Part shown: positions 48,141 to 60,029 of the stretch, piece by piece
Numbering within the stretch: the stretch's first letter is position 1
How the letters are laid out: the number at the start of each line of letters is the position of its first letter
NCBI RefSeq assembly: GCF_030253575.1
Contig: NC_080557.1
Coordinates: forward strand, 45,212,501-45,276,500
Length of the DNA stretch: 64,000 nucleotides
DNA from: Rhododendron vialii
Taxonomy: Eukaryota > Streptophyta > Magnoliopsida > Ericales > Ericaceae
Direction: 5' to 3'
Translations under genes and position numbers: made by a program
The notes under the pieces: generated by a model
Told to the model about the DNA's origin: nothing
The model's input: the letters and a program-made list of their open reading frames with translations, nothing else
Databases searched by the model: none

Positions 48141-48721
48141 CCTCAACCAACTAATAACAATGAAACATGCATGCTGCTTTGGCGAATAAAAAACAAACCA
48201 ATGAAACCCCTGCGACGGCATACAATAATTATTCCTATCTATCATATTGTTAAAAGTAACTTGAGTTTGCAGGTGGGATTGATCTCCCAAAAACTGACTT
48301 TTTTGACATTTTCTTGAATATTTTTCAACATGCTTGCTTAAAAGTCAAAATTTTTTATTTTTTCGATCCTTCTTGTTACTATTCACTAATATCATATAAA
48401 AATTTGACATAAAACTAACAAATACAAAATAATAAAAATTAATAAAAACAAAATAAAAAAATTATTCTATACAAGTTAATCACTAGCGAAAACACTTAGG
48501 CCGGCTTAAGTTTAGAGTACAGAATCTTAGCATTTATTTAGTTGGCATTTGGTACCAAGAATTGGCATGGGATGCGACATTCTTTTTGTGGTATATTATT
48601 TCATGGACCCACCTAATTATATTAGGATTTTTGTGACGTTATTGCCTGTTTGACTAATTAAACATGCCAGCTCTGTTGTGGGGATCGGAGTTACGCGGCC
48701 CCCCTTAATTAGCTTAATTTA

Positions 48722-48876
48722 TAGAAAAATGCTAAGTACAAAGAAAATAGACAAAGAATTGATTTTTAAAGTGTACATGAACGGCTCAAATGCACTGCAC
48801 ACTGAATCTAAGCCGTTCATGTACACTTTAAGAGTCAATTCTTTGTCCATTTTTTTTGTACCTAACACTTCTCTAA
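48722..48876. mobile_element. Hairpin MITE with about 63-bp arms
   Basis: Left arm 48724-48786 and right arm 48810-48874 pair almost completely (GACAAAGAATTGA, TAAAGTGTACATGAACGGCT), leaving a loop of about 23 bases. Non-coding. Confidence 0.85.
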
Positions 48877-49753
48877 TTTATATTATCATCAATTGTATAT
48901 TGGAAGCCCCAAAATCTTTAATTCCCATTGATCTGCTTGGGGAAATAAAAACAATTGTGTAGACATGGGCTGGAATTTAACAAAAGCAGTAGTAAGTGAT
49001 TCTGTGTCCGTTTGGTGTTCTAATTTCAAATTAATTAATGCCCGTGAAGACTTTACTTACGGTATGTGCCTCTTCATGATAGCTGCCACGTGTAGACTTG
49101 CGTCAATCACGTGGACAGAAAATTGAATGAATGATTAAATTTCGCATATCTCTATTATAAAACAGAAGGTGTGGGGACAAGTTGTTGGAACGGTTTAGAT
49201 TCATTTGATCCAAAGGCTGTAGTGCATCCTCCCACTTTCCAATTAAGTGCCCATGGTTTTCATCTAAATCACACAACTGCCATCCCCTTTCAACCGAAAT
49301 GCGTAGTGCCGAAAGCACTAGTATACTCATATTACGTGGATGTTGTAGAAGATGGATACTTAAATGCTTGTCCACTTACTTTTTCCCTTTCTCTTTTCAA
49401 TAACTAATCTAGAATAAAAAAAAATTGTATTTGTCCCTCTCTTTTTTCCCGCGAAAAAATTATTTGTCACGTAGTCCTTTGTCTAACTTTTTCAGGATGT
49501 GTCACAAATTTGATGTATTACGAGAGGATGACTTATCTCGTAAAACAAAAAATAAGTACTTAAAAAATAAGAACGGAACGAGGCCTCAGTCTTTTACTAG
49601 TAGTAGTGTTTTACCTAGCAGATCCCAAGATCCAAATACAATTGGAAGCCCATTGTTTGTTTGGGTTTCAGACTCTTCCAGGCCCATCAAATATCCACAT
49701 ATAAAGCCCCTAGTTTATTTGGTTTTCAAGCCCAAAATGCCGCTAATTCAACT

Positions 49754-50198
49754 GCAAGACGGAGAGAGAGAGAGAGAGAGAGAGAGATCGTCGGAAAGTA
49801 TGGAGTCTGGTTTCAAGGTACGTCATTTTTCAGTTTTGTTAACCTTCGTTCTAATTACGTATACACAAACATGTATGTATCCGTGCCTGTGTGACTGTGT
49901 CCTGTGTAGCATATAAGCAAGATTCTTTGATGTCGTACTCCAGGTTGGTGAGAATTTAGATATCAGTTAATGGTTAATACATTTGGGGGATAGATTGGAA
50001 TTGCAAATAGTGATTATCAAGAAAAATATGGAATTGGGGCATATCTCATGCGACAAAGGGGCAAGATGGATCCAGAGGGACACTGTTACAAGCTATAATT
50101 GCGTTCTTTTTGTTGGATTTTGGATTTTATGGGATGAAAATACAAAAGTGATTCTCCAAAAGTCTTTTCTGTTTAAAAGGATTATATCATCCACATTA
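49754..50198 (+). other. Leader-like segment with possible six-codon first exon
   Basis: A (GA)n tract at about 49762-49788 is followed by ATG at 49800, six codons (MESGFK) and a good donor AAG/GTACGT at 49817-49823. It resembles the first coding exon of a plus-strand gene, but I find no convincing continuation before the convergent ARID gene. Confidence 0.3.
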
Positions 50199-50653
50199 GA
50201 GCATCCCCATTGTAATAATCAAATTGATATGGATAAACAAACTTAACAACAATGCTAAAAAAACACCTCACATTGTAATAAGCAAAGTTACAAGTCTTTT
50301 AGCAAATAACCAAATTCCACTCATTCCATAACCAAACTTAACAACTTTTACCAATAACCAAAACTCAATAACCAAACCCACTAACTAAATTCAAAACTCA
50401 ATAACTAAAAAATACCCACATTAGAATCGTCTCATCGAGACGAATAATTTGGTGTTGTCGGGTGCGTGATTGGAACTCGTTTGCTATTGGACATAGGTGC
50501 ATTGCGTATTGTGGGGTTTTTTTTTATAGGGATGCGAAAATAACCAATGTGGAGGTAAAGATTGTTAAGTTTGATTATGAACTAAATGGATAATCAAATG
50601 CTGACGTGGCACATTTTGGTTATTGATTTTGATTATTTCCATTGCGGATGCTC
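50199..50653. mobile_element. Tourist-like (PIF/Harbinger) MITE
   Basis: The ends are GAGCATCCCCATTG and, from the right, GAGCATCCGCAATGG. Both sides are flanked by TTA (50196-50198 and 50654-50656), the 3-bp target duplication of Harbinger elements. 455 bp, non-coding. Confidence 0.88.
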
Positions 50654-50656
50654 TTA

Positions 50657-50784
50657 CAAAAGAAGAAGAGCACTGGGCTGTGAATATCACCGAATGCTTC
50701 GAAAGGAAAGAGAGGGACTTACGCCAACGACTTATTGCTTACTGTGCTAATGCCTCAAAACTGTTTCCTCCTTCACATGTCTAA
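50657..50784 (+). other. Coding-like remnant ending in a stop
   Basis: The frame from about 50659 to TAA at 50782 encodes KEEEHWAVNITECFERKER and continues with DLRQRLIAYCANAS, which has a protein-like composition. No clear splice acceptor precedes it and the Harbinger MITE abuts it. It may be the last exon of a broken gene together with 49800-49817. I do not recognise the family. Confidence 0.25.
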
Positions 50785-50931
50785 TTAACCAACTCTAATG
50801 TATACTACCGGAAGTCTAAATGGGAGAATTTTTTATTTTAAAGTGTTTGCAAAGGAGATCATAGTCATTGCCTCATTGGGCTCAACTTCCCCGACTAGAG
50901 ACCTAACTTGGGACCTGAATATGCCTTTTTC

Positions 50932-53900
50932 CTAACTCGGAGGGCGTTTCTGCGAGGCTTCCTGCAGCGACTTATCCCTTTTCTCCCTCCATGCACGAGA
51001 TTCTTCAAGAGCCTCATTATAGCTTTCCTGATATCCACCTTGTCCTCCCCCGGTGGATAACCTTGCATGTATATCCGTGTTTGCAGTATCTTCGCCTATC
51101 CAATGAAGTCCGCTTAAACTATCTCCAACTCCCTCAGCTTGCGGCTCAATCTCTTCATATTCTATGGCTTTCTGCATATTGTTTGCATGATAAATTATTC
51201 AGGATAAGAAATATATCAATGCTGTTGACTAGAATGGTTGCATAGCTAGCCATGTTCTTTTAGCCAGAGCATCAACAGTCTAGGAGTGAACATATGGGAG
51301 ATGAAAGAAGTTCCTCTAAACTAACTTATTATGGAAGTTCTACATGTCTTCTATAACCATAAATGAAGCAGTCTTGTATCGTTTGTAAGTAAAAAGAAGG
51401 GTCTCTTTCTTACATTTTCTTCTTGAGTAGTCTGTTCTTTGGAGAGCATATTAGATGAAGGTTTGGGACGCCAAATAAAGGAAAGGCGGGCTAGTTCATT
51501 TGCTGCTGTCCTATTCTTCTCCTGTTCAGAAATTTCTCGTTCCAGAACACCAGCTGCAGCAGAACTTGTTGATGGAGCAATTCTTGGAACTACAAGAATA
51601 ATAAAAGACACCATAGTTAAGTTGGGATGATGGTGTTTATGAACATAGAAAGTCAGAGGTTACTCAAATTGTCGAATTCAAAAAAAAAAAAAATAATAAT
51701 GTTTATTATTTACTTCGTATGATAATCAGCCTTTTATAGGAAATTTATGTGTACAGCCTTGTTAAGCAATCTGATGATATGTCCATGTTTCGGCTTCCCA
51801 TTAGATGTATAATGTTTTCCTTATCAACCTTCACATTTTATGGGTCTGTGTGTGTGTGTGTGTCTCGTAATACAAATGTTCTTATGGAAAATAAGTAGAA
51901 GATAATCAAATGGGGTTCATATGCTGCATGGTTAATCAAATTGAGAACTTCAGGATCAACAATTTACTTTCTTTTTTTTTATCAGTGATCAACAATATAC
52001 TTAAAACTTAAAAGGGACTTTATTAAAAAAAAGAAAAAGATCACCATTAGAGCAGAAGCTTCGAGGCATGACTTCGGTGTACTGAACTCCTATTTGTCCT
52101 GGTGAAGTATTCATCAAATTATCTGACCTCTTTGGCATCCTGTGTTGAGGAGCACTAACATGAACTTCTGCCGATTGTAGTCCTGGTATAACCAAATCTT
52201 GAACCAAATTAGTTCCTGTAAGTGAGTTTTTTTTGAGGAGATGGGAAAAATATCCAAACTCATAGCTCTATAGAAGTTACTATCCAAAGTATTGATAGAA
52301 CTTCTCCATACTTACCAGCCGAGGGTGAAATCTGCCCAAGGGTATTGAGATGTTGGCCTAGGTACGAACTCTCATACAAGTTGGGCATGTACGAAAAAGA
52401 GTTAACTAGGCCTCCCTGTTGACTGGAAAGAAATCAAGGTTGGAATGATGGTTGTCCTTGACCAGATACTCCGTGAATTGGGTAGCGTATTATAGATGGC
52501 ATTGGCTGCCAAGTAGAGGGGAAGTTATGAGGCATGAGTCCTAGGGTGCACTGGACCCCTGGTAGTCGTGCTAAAGAATTCATTGAAGTATCTGGTATAT
52601 TTAGCATCCCCTGTTTAGATGAACTAACACGAGCTTCTTCTGATGGTGGTCTCCATAAAACCAAATCTTGAACCAAATTTGTCCCTGCATATGTGAACTT
52701 GGTTTCAAAATGGTATCTCTATTACCATAAAACTATAACCAAAGATGGATAAAGCATCTCCATACTCACCAGCAGGTGAGATTTGACCAAGGGGACTGGT
52801 AAATTGGCCCTGATACGGACTCTCAAACGATTGTGGCAGAGATTGATAGGGATTGTTTAGTCCTTCGTGTTGACTAGAAAGAACTTGAGGTTCTGCTAAT
52901 GGTTGGCCTAGGTACGAACTCTCATACAAGTTGGGCATGTACGAAAAGGAGTTAACTAGGCCTCCCTGTTGACTGGAAAGAAATCGAGGTTGAAATGATG
53001 GTTGTCCTTGACCAGATACTCCATGAATTGGGTAGTGTATTATAGATGGCATTGGCTGCCAAGTAGAGGGGAAGTTATGAGGCATGAGTCCTAGGGTGCA
53101 CTGGACCCCTGGTAGTCGTGCTAAAGAATTCATTGAAGTATCTGGTATATTTAGCATCCCCTGTTTAGATGGACTAACACGAGCTTCTTCTGATGGCGGT
53201 CCCCATAAAACCAAATCTTGAACCAAATTTGTCCCTGCATATGTGAACTTGGTTTCAAAATGGTATCTCTAATACCATAAAACTATAACCAAAGATGGAT
53301 AAAGCATCTCCATACTCACCAGCAGGTGAGATTTGACTAAGGGGACTGGTAAATTGGCCCAGATACGGACTCTCAAACGATTGTGGCAGAGATTGATAGG
53401 GATTGTTTAGTCCTCCGTGTTGACTAGAAAGAACTTGAGGTTCTGCTGATGGTTGCCCATGACCAGTTAGTCCTTGAATTATGTACCTTGCAGATGACCT
53501 CGGGCGGGGAACTGAAAGAAATTTTTGGAGTAAGAATGATAGTTTTGGTGACAGTTTTGTAATGAAATTAAGGAAATAAAGAAATTCTATGCACCCACCA
53601 GCGTAGCTAGAGTTTCCTTGTATGGGATAGTTATACAAGTCTGGATCTCGTCCTTCAAAAATATTCAACCCGTGCGGTAAATGATAGTTTGGCTCCATTT
53701 GTTGAATAGCGACATTTGGTGCTTCCACAAATGGTTGTTGCCCTTGTTGAAATACCTCTCCAAGTGGAACCCTTCCTGCAGATAAACTTGGTAATTCCCA
53801 CTATGGATGCCTGGGAGGGGTAGATTACGTACAGACCTACTTTTGCTGTAAATGCATAAATTGGTTGTCCAAGTACTTGAACCTAGAAAACCTAGAGGTT

Positions 53901-55719
53901 TGTAGGCCAAGTTTCTGACCACTAAACTACTATTAAGTTCTTTTTTGCTCTTCAAAAAAAATGAAAAAACCCACTATTAAGGAATATAGAGAGAATTTGC
54001 AGAAAGTGTAGTGCTCAACTGGGGAGTGGGGAGTGACAATTCTAGCATATCACTGGAGGTGAACTTAGTTGCAGATCTGAGTTAAGTATTTAAATTCTCC
54101 ACCATAGTATAATCAGTAAGTATGGAAAGATTTGACCATTCATACGTGAACTGACCAGTTTGGCTTGTGGTATTGTGAGATAGATTCAGGACTGATTCCG
54201 TTTGAGGAGAACTATGTGGAGCTTCTGTTGGTGGTAACCTTGGTCGGCCAACCGGTTGATCTGAATCCAATGCTGCAGATGAAACTGGCTGAGTACCTAA
54301 AAAGTATTTGGACGGTTAAATAACCATTCATTTGGTCATCCTGCTGGCATGAATGCTTTTAGCTTGGTCCTGATGTGCGTTCGTAGACGATGGAAGGGTT
54401 GTGACATTTACCTGAGAAATGGAGCTGTTCATAGCGAAGAAGCAATGATTCATAGATACGAAGCAGGGAATCCGCATCTTTTGTTTCAGGAAAAGCTGCA
54501 ACAACTTCATCCAATTTCCTGTCCTCAACCACCTGCATTTTGATCAGTCTACGCTAAGCCATTCACGGAGTAGCAGACATGGTAGGAGTTTTATTTACTT
54601 TGTATAGGCAACATATTTATAAACCGAGGCAGTAAGGGGAAGGGATCTGCATTCACATGGTGGGAGATTTTTGTGTGTACTCTGGATGTGACTATGCATG
54701 AATGGCTTCTTTTTGGATGTTGCACTTGCGCTATCTATTTCGGTAAGTTTCATTCAGGACTACAATATAGTACTTACTCAGAATCTGTTGCAAATTTATG
54801 AATGAGGGGCCAGGCTCTTAGCATAGTTTTTCTGTTATGGGTAATGCAGCTAATGCTTTAAGATGACAGAAATTTGAGGATAAACATGCATACAGGTTGA
54901 GTACGGACGTGAGATTACTGAGCGGCGTTGAGACACGACACCCCAGGTTCTTTTTATGGACTCCCACCACAATGTATGATGGAAAAGGGGCCTGGTGGCG
55001 GTGCCCCAGAGGAATTTTCAAGTAGGGAGGGGAAAATGCACATAACCGAGGAGAGGCAAAGAATTGATACGCCATGATTACGTGGGGGAGTTAAGCACTT
55101 ATCACATTCTCTGTCGATATTCTTCTATCTATATTCATGCAACCTTTTTTTGTAATTCTTGTAATCAGACTTCAGTGAGTTCGAGTATTATCACTGCGAG
55201 TTGTTGCTTCTCCGACCTCTATTTCCAGACCGCGTAGGGGAAAACAAATGCGGGTTTTTTTTAGCTCACCTTGTGTATTCCACCTCGAGAAGTTACTTCC
55301 ACGAAAAGCCCATGTAAGTCTAGCTCCTTATCCCCGAGTACAGGGACTCTGCAAGTAGTAGTAAACAACAAAACTACCATTTTAGAGAAATCGAACGAAC
55401 GAAGGGAGGGAGAAAAACCCGATTTCACTTTCGAATTCAAGATCCACGCCACACACAAATGCAACATCTTTCTCATAAACCAAGCAGAATTAAAATAGGC
55501 GTTTCGATAGAAACTTCGTGTCACCCATCAGTTGCTGCTGAAGTCCTCAACAAGTCAATTATAGTACTGCATAGTAGTATTTTACTACAGGTTTCGAAAT
55601 AGTGATAAACTTAATGGGAAAACGGAAAACCAAAGTCTTCAAATCAGATTGTCTTTTACTGTGGTAACTAGAAGTGTATATACTTACTCCGAAGTTGATC
55701 CCCTGAGCTCATGCTCCAT
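50932..55719 (-). CDS. Truncated-ARID protein with Pro/Gln/Ser-rich repeat exons; in-frame stop in one repeat
   Basis: Exons in transcription order: 55719-55688, 55348-55270, 54532-54412, 54296-54156, 53775-53599, 53511-53320, 53234-52770, 52684-52316, 52215-52045, 51589-51414 and 51171-50932. They splice in frame with GT-AG ends; eight consecutive introns (after exons 54532-54412 to 52215-52045 and between) are mostly phase 1. Residues 11-77 match the second half of a plant ARID domain (VPVLGDKELDLHGLFVEVTS, RGGIHK, YEQLHFS). The first ARID helices and any HMG box are missing. The middle is low-complexity with repeated GxGQPS...LSSQ.GGL..., ESPY.GQ units. The last two exons encode a charged, probably helical tail (EREISEQEKNRTAANELARL; YNEALEESRAWREKRD). 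Exon 52684-52316 contains TGA at 52436-52434, cutting the product to 485 aa; without it the chain would be 720 codons. An ARID half-domain suggests a DNA-binding origin; present function is uncertain. Confidence 0.75.
52352..53451 (-). repeat. 550-bp tandem duplication spanning exon and intron
   Basis: Copies 52352-52901 and 52902-53451 are nearly identical base for base, including intron sequence. Each contains one acceptor and the exon beginning GTNLVQDLV. One difference turns CGA (52984-52986) into TGA (52434-52436) on the coding strand. Confidence 0.95.
53788..53936 (-). mobile_element. tRNA-derived SINE in an intron of the ARID gene
   Basis: Reading the minus strand, TAGTTTAGTGG (53929-53919) fits an RNA polymerase III A box and GGTTCAAGTAC (53883-53873) a B box, 35 bases apart. 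The body then has GGTCTGTACG, CTACCCCTCCC and ATAGTGGGAATTACC, resembling the Au-SINE type of plant SINE. It lies in the same orientation as the host gene. Confidence 0.6.
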
Positions 55720-56830
55720 TTTCGGAGTCCGTCGGAAGAGATCCGGATTGCTTATTATCGGAAGATGGGCCAGGCGACCTCAACCGTTTCCGAACATTTC
55801 TTGATTTATCGACTGAGTGACTGATAAAAGCTTTTGTGTCTGCTAATAATGGTAATATTCATCAGAACAAGAAAATTAAGGACATTGTCAAGTAGTATTT
55901 GCAAGAAAAATCATTCGAAATGGTAGGGCTTGACGAAAAAGATTGAAATAATCGTACGGATTAGGGTGGGAAAAGGGGAGAAGCAGAACTAGAAAGTTTT
56001 ACTAGTGAAATGTAACAAGAACAGAGGAGTTAAAGAATTGGAAACTAATTGAAGATAAAAATAGGTTCAACAAAACCCAGATAGTTTCTGGTGAAAAAGC
56101 AGGGGAACTCTCTCTCTCTCTCTCTCCCTCCCTCAAATGTAAAAAGAACGGGTTTTTCCTCCCTCTGTTGTTTTTCCCTATATCAATCGAGACAGCATTA
56201 AGGAGAGAAACAAAATCGGAAACGAAACTAACATAAAGAAACTCTAACCCCGATAGTTCTGATGAAAGAAAGGGCAACCTCTCTCTCTCTCTCTCTCTCT
56301 CTCTGAAGTTTTCAGCTTTTGTATCTGTCAGGGTAAAATTATCGATCAAAACAAGAAAATCAAGATCCTTTGAAGTTGCAGGAATTACGGAAAACTGTAG
56401 TAATCAACCAGACAAAATTTAAAATTATTCAGCGGAATAGGGAAAAACACAAGTAAACTAGCAAATTTATAGCCAAATGTGACAAGAATAGAGCAAAGAA
56501 CTGCAAGGACGAAGGAATTCAAAAAAACAGGGGAACCTCTTTCTCTCTCTGTATTTCTAAACGAGTAGATAGATAGAACGAAATGGTACATCAATTCAAT
56601 GAAGAAAGATATAACAGAAACCCGCGACCGAGGAAGAACACTCGCATCATTTTCTGTTTCATTCCTCTTTCATGAATATTTTCAGTCGAGAATGGAAACT
56701 GCTTACGAAAGATTCAAGAATCAAGACTCACGTACCCCGGAAAGAGGAGAGAGAAACAGAGAGCGAGAAAGAGATGTCTGAAGTTTTGGCTGTACCCAGT
56801 TGGTTATAGCGATTATAAGGAATTTTCAAT
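55720..56830 (-). promoter_or_regulatory. 5' leader and upstream region of the ARID gene, internally duplicated
   Basis: Minus-strand (GA)n tracts lie at about 56108-56130, 56278-56304 and 56538-56550. A block with AGCTTTTGT.TCTG and AACAAGAAAAT.AAG is repeated at about 55830-55885 and 56313-56370; a second block, AATGT.ACAAGAA.AGA to CAGGGGAAC.TCT, is repeated at about 56010-56120 and 56476-56540. In-frame TGA 18 codons before the ATG supports 55719 as the start. Confidence 0.55.
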
Positions 56831-59689
56831 GGAATGACAACTGATGTGAGAAGCTTTTCAGTCGGCAAATGGATAATAGTAGTAACTGAATTAACTAACC
56901 AACACAGAGAATAGCAACCGCCTTCGTCGACCCTGGGGTTATGCCACATGTGTGATCTTTGGTCCGGAGCTAAGTCACATAGTTTGCGTGCATAAGCGGG
57001 AGCGTAAAAGCGTCTTTGAAACAATCACAACCTATGAAGCAAAAGTTTGCGGCCATGACGTAAAAAATTGCAAATAGGATGTAAAAGTTTGCGGCTATTG
57101 TGTAAAAGTCTGTTGCCACTGTGTGAAATATGTAAAAGTTTGCAACCATAACATAATGTAAAATTATTTATTTTTACGAGATGCATAGAAAATTTATTTT
57201 CTTGCAAAAATTCTTCAGAAGAACTAACGTGGCAATCAAAGAGGATTTGTCATTGCATTTTTTAAGCATCGCTATGCGTATGTGAAAAATAGTTAACATT
57301 CCGTTGTATGTTGGTTTGGATTTGTTGTAACCTGGTGCATACCTTCTAGTTAAGGCAAATAGTGTTTTTAAGAAAGCGAGTAACGCTCGGTGTGGTCCTC
57401 CTAACTAGTAAATATATATTTTAATTCTACTTAATAAATCTAATTGTTCTTTATATTTATTTAAACACTTCAAATCCCGGAAAGAAACTACAGTTTTCGA
57501 GAAGAGTTTTTTTCAAATTTTGGATCATTAATTGTTGAGATGAACGGTCGAAATGGTACTACAGAAACTTCTCTGCAATTGCAATTGAACTGTAGAGAAA
57601 CCGAATCCTTTAAATTAAGTACACCCAATCCCTACATATTATGCAGGCAATATAGTTTGTTTGATATAAAAAATAAAGCCCTGAAATAGTATTGAAATTT
57701 TATCTTTGAAATTTTTGAATAGTGACATCTCACATCAAATAATGTGAGGTGAGGTCCCGTTCTTTCTATTTTTTTTGGCCTGGCATATTTTTTGGCATTT
57801 TTTGTTATTTTTTGTTTAGCTTTTAATTTTAATTTGTGGAATTAATCATTTGTCTTAACGAGAGAAATTAAAAAACTAGGAGTATAAAAATATGGATTGA
57901 AGTTAAAAAAAAGTTCGTATAAGATGACAAAATACTTTATGGTAGTTTTTCCCTCTTTAGTGAACTTTTTTGTTGTTGTTTTCTACCATAATTTTTTACC
58001 TTTTAAACTTCTCTCATCGACACAAATGATTTAATTTAAAAAACATTATGTAACAAAAATTTAGAAAAAAACAAACAAAAATATCAAAAAATTAGTGAGA
58101 ATAAGACTTGAATATTTCGTTCATCTCGGCAATCGACGGCTTGAATCTTGACCGAGCAATGGACGGTTCAAATATGCACCCGACCCGTCCGTGCCGAAAT
58201 AAACAGTCAGATGCCGCTTGGCACTCCCGATTATTTTTTTTTAACTGTCTCGACACCCCGCTTGGCAGGGATGCTTGGCAGCATCCCCGGGTCCAAAAAT
58301 GTATATGTATGGATTCCGTGTCCAAACTCCTGAGTTATTTTATATATAAGGTAAATATAAATCCATTGAGATGTATGGAGAAGTGTAAAGTAACAATTAA
58401 CTTGAAGTGTGAACAATGCTATTCATTAATATTGCCGCAATAAATAAGTAACAATTTCATTAACCACCAATATCATCCCGTTGGCTCATCGACTTAAATT
58501 TTTATTCAACCAAAATATAATGACAATTTTTTTACCAATATTAGCCTTCAATGTAAAATTTCGATAAAAATATCTGACGGTATTAAAATTTTTCCATATA
58601 AAAATGTTTGTAACACTATTACACTAACACATCAAAAGACATTAGGTGCTATATTGTAACATCTTAGTTTTTTTTTTTTTTTTTAAAGTCTGGTTGATAT
58701 TTTTGCTCATCAATTAAAATTTAAGGAACAAATTGTTACCACAATAAAATTTCCACAATATATACTAATGTAAAAATAACACCCAAAAAATTTTATGCAA
58801 AATTTTCTAAATTTTATTAGTTGTTTTGTTGGGTGCAGTCTTCTCCTTGCCAACAACTCCCTTCTTTTTTTTTATTAGTTCTTTGTTGATAATTATTGGG
58901 GCCACATTACTCCCATGCTTAAGCGTGTAAAAGGGCTATGGGAGAGGCTGTATGGATTAGTTCAAGGCGTACACAAGCTGGTCTGGGATACCTGCATGAC
59001 AAAAAAAAAAGTAAAAAAAATAAAAAAGAGAAAATAATTAATCACCCAGTAGTTTGGTCATATGAGAGTCAAAGCTGTAAACGAACTGAGTCATTCGTGA
59101 ATTGTTCGAGACTCGACTCGGTAAATGTTAGTTTGAGTTTGATTTGTCTACTAAATGAACCGAACCTGAATCTCAATTTTAGGCTCGTTTCATAAATGAG
59201 CCGAACATGAACGCAGTAGTATTCGGCTCGATTAAACTCGCGAACCTGGAGTATATGTGTATAATGGAGATTTTATATAATTATATATTGAAAATTTTAA
59301 AACTTGTACAAGTTTAAACATTTACAATTATTAAAAATTTACTTATGTATATGTTTTTATCATTTTCTATGTATATGAACATATTTATGTACATAATGAA
59401 AAAATTATTTGCAATTTTAGACCTGTATGAGAGCAGAAAAATATGATATTATTGGATCTTTAAAGCTCGTGAACAAGTTCGAGTTCGATCCAAACCTGGG
59501 CAAGCTCGGTTCGAGTTCGGCTCGTTATAATTTTTATTGAGTTCGGCTCGAGCTCAAGTTTACTATAAAACTTAATGAACGAATGTAAACATTCTAATAT
59601 TCGGCTTGTTTACTGCCCTCGTATCTTACCAAAAACACAGCAGCCTAAAAAAAAAAAAAACATAAATGCAGAAAGGCCCAAATAGACTA
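56831..59689. other. Intergenic, no gene seen
   Basis: AT-rich DNA. At 57030-57150 the phrase GTAAAAGTTTGCGGC with variants is repeated four to five times. A hAT-like element occupies 59072-59620. A GC-richer patch at 58120-58300 contains mirrored CATCCC/GGATGC and CGGCAATCGACGG-type pieces, probably a transposon fragment. Confidence 0.55.
59072..59620. mobile_element. Non-autonomous hAT-like element
   Basis: The left end AAGCTGTAAACGAAC and the right end read inward GAGGGCAGTAAACAAGCCG are diverged inverted repeats. Sub-terminal regions are packed with TCGGCTCG/CGAGCCGAA motifs. The interior is AT-rich with no transposase. A clean 8-bp target duplication was not found. Confidence 0.55.
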
Positions 59690-60029
59690 CTCTCCCAAAA
59701 AAGGCCCTCTTCTTCGTCTTCTGCATGCCCAGCCCACTACGCGCAGAGGACGCATCGTTTTAGAGAGAGATAGAGAGAGAGAAAGTCGGGGGGGAGGAGA
59801 CGAAGACGAACCAGAATCGAAATCATACACACAAACTGTATCTATATACGCATACGTATAGATATAGAGAGAGGTGAAGGGTTTCAATTTTTCCACGTCC
59901 AACATTTTGCCATGGCTAATCCGTGTTCTCTCAATTGAGGTTTCGCTGGAGCAACCAAAACCCTAGGAGAGAGAAGGGGCTCCAGTGCTAGCCCTAGCTG
60001 GAAATTAGCGAAGGGTTTTTGCAATTCAG
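59690..60029 (+). promoter_or_regulatory. EAF1 promoter edge and non-coding first exon
   Basis: A (GA)n-rich stretch at 59762-59790 precedes a leader that ends at the donor CAG/GTGAGT (60027-60035). A telobox AAACCCTAG lies at 59958-59966, and two more follow just inside the intron at 60056-60064 and 60093-60101. An eight-codon upstream frame starts at 59912. Confidence 0.6.

Larger units (their letters stand above)
46138..49753. other. Intergenic, no gene seen
   Basis: AT-rich spacer with a 13-G run at 47702-47714 and two fold-back elements (47930-48140 and 48722-48876). Short open frames show no domains. Confidence 0.6.

Noticed and set aside
56002-56349. Minus-strand frame with Arg-Glu runs upstream of the ARID gene
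   Set aside because: Encoded by (GA)n microsatellites and unrelated to the missing ARID helices.
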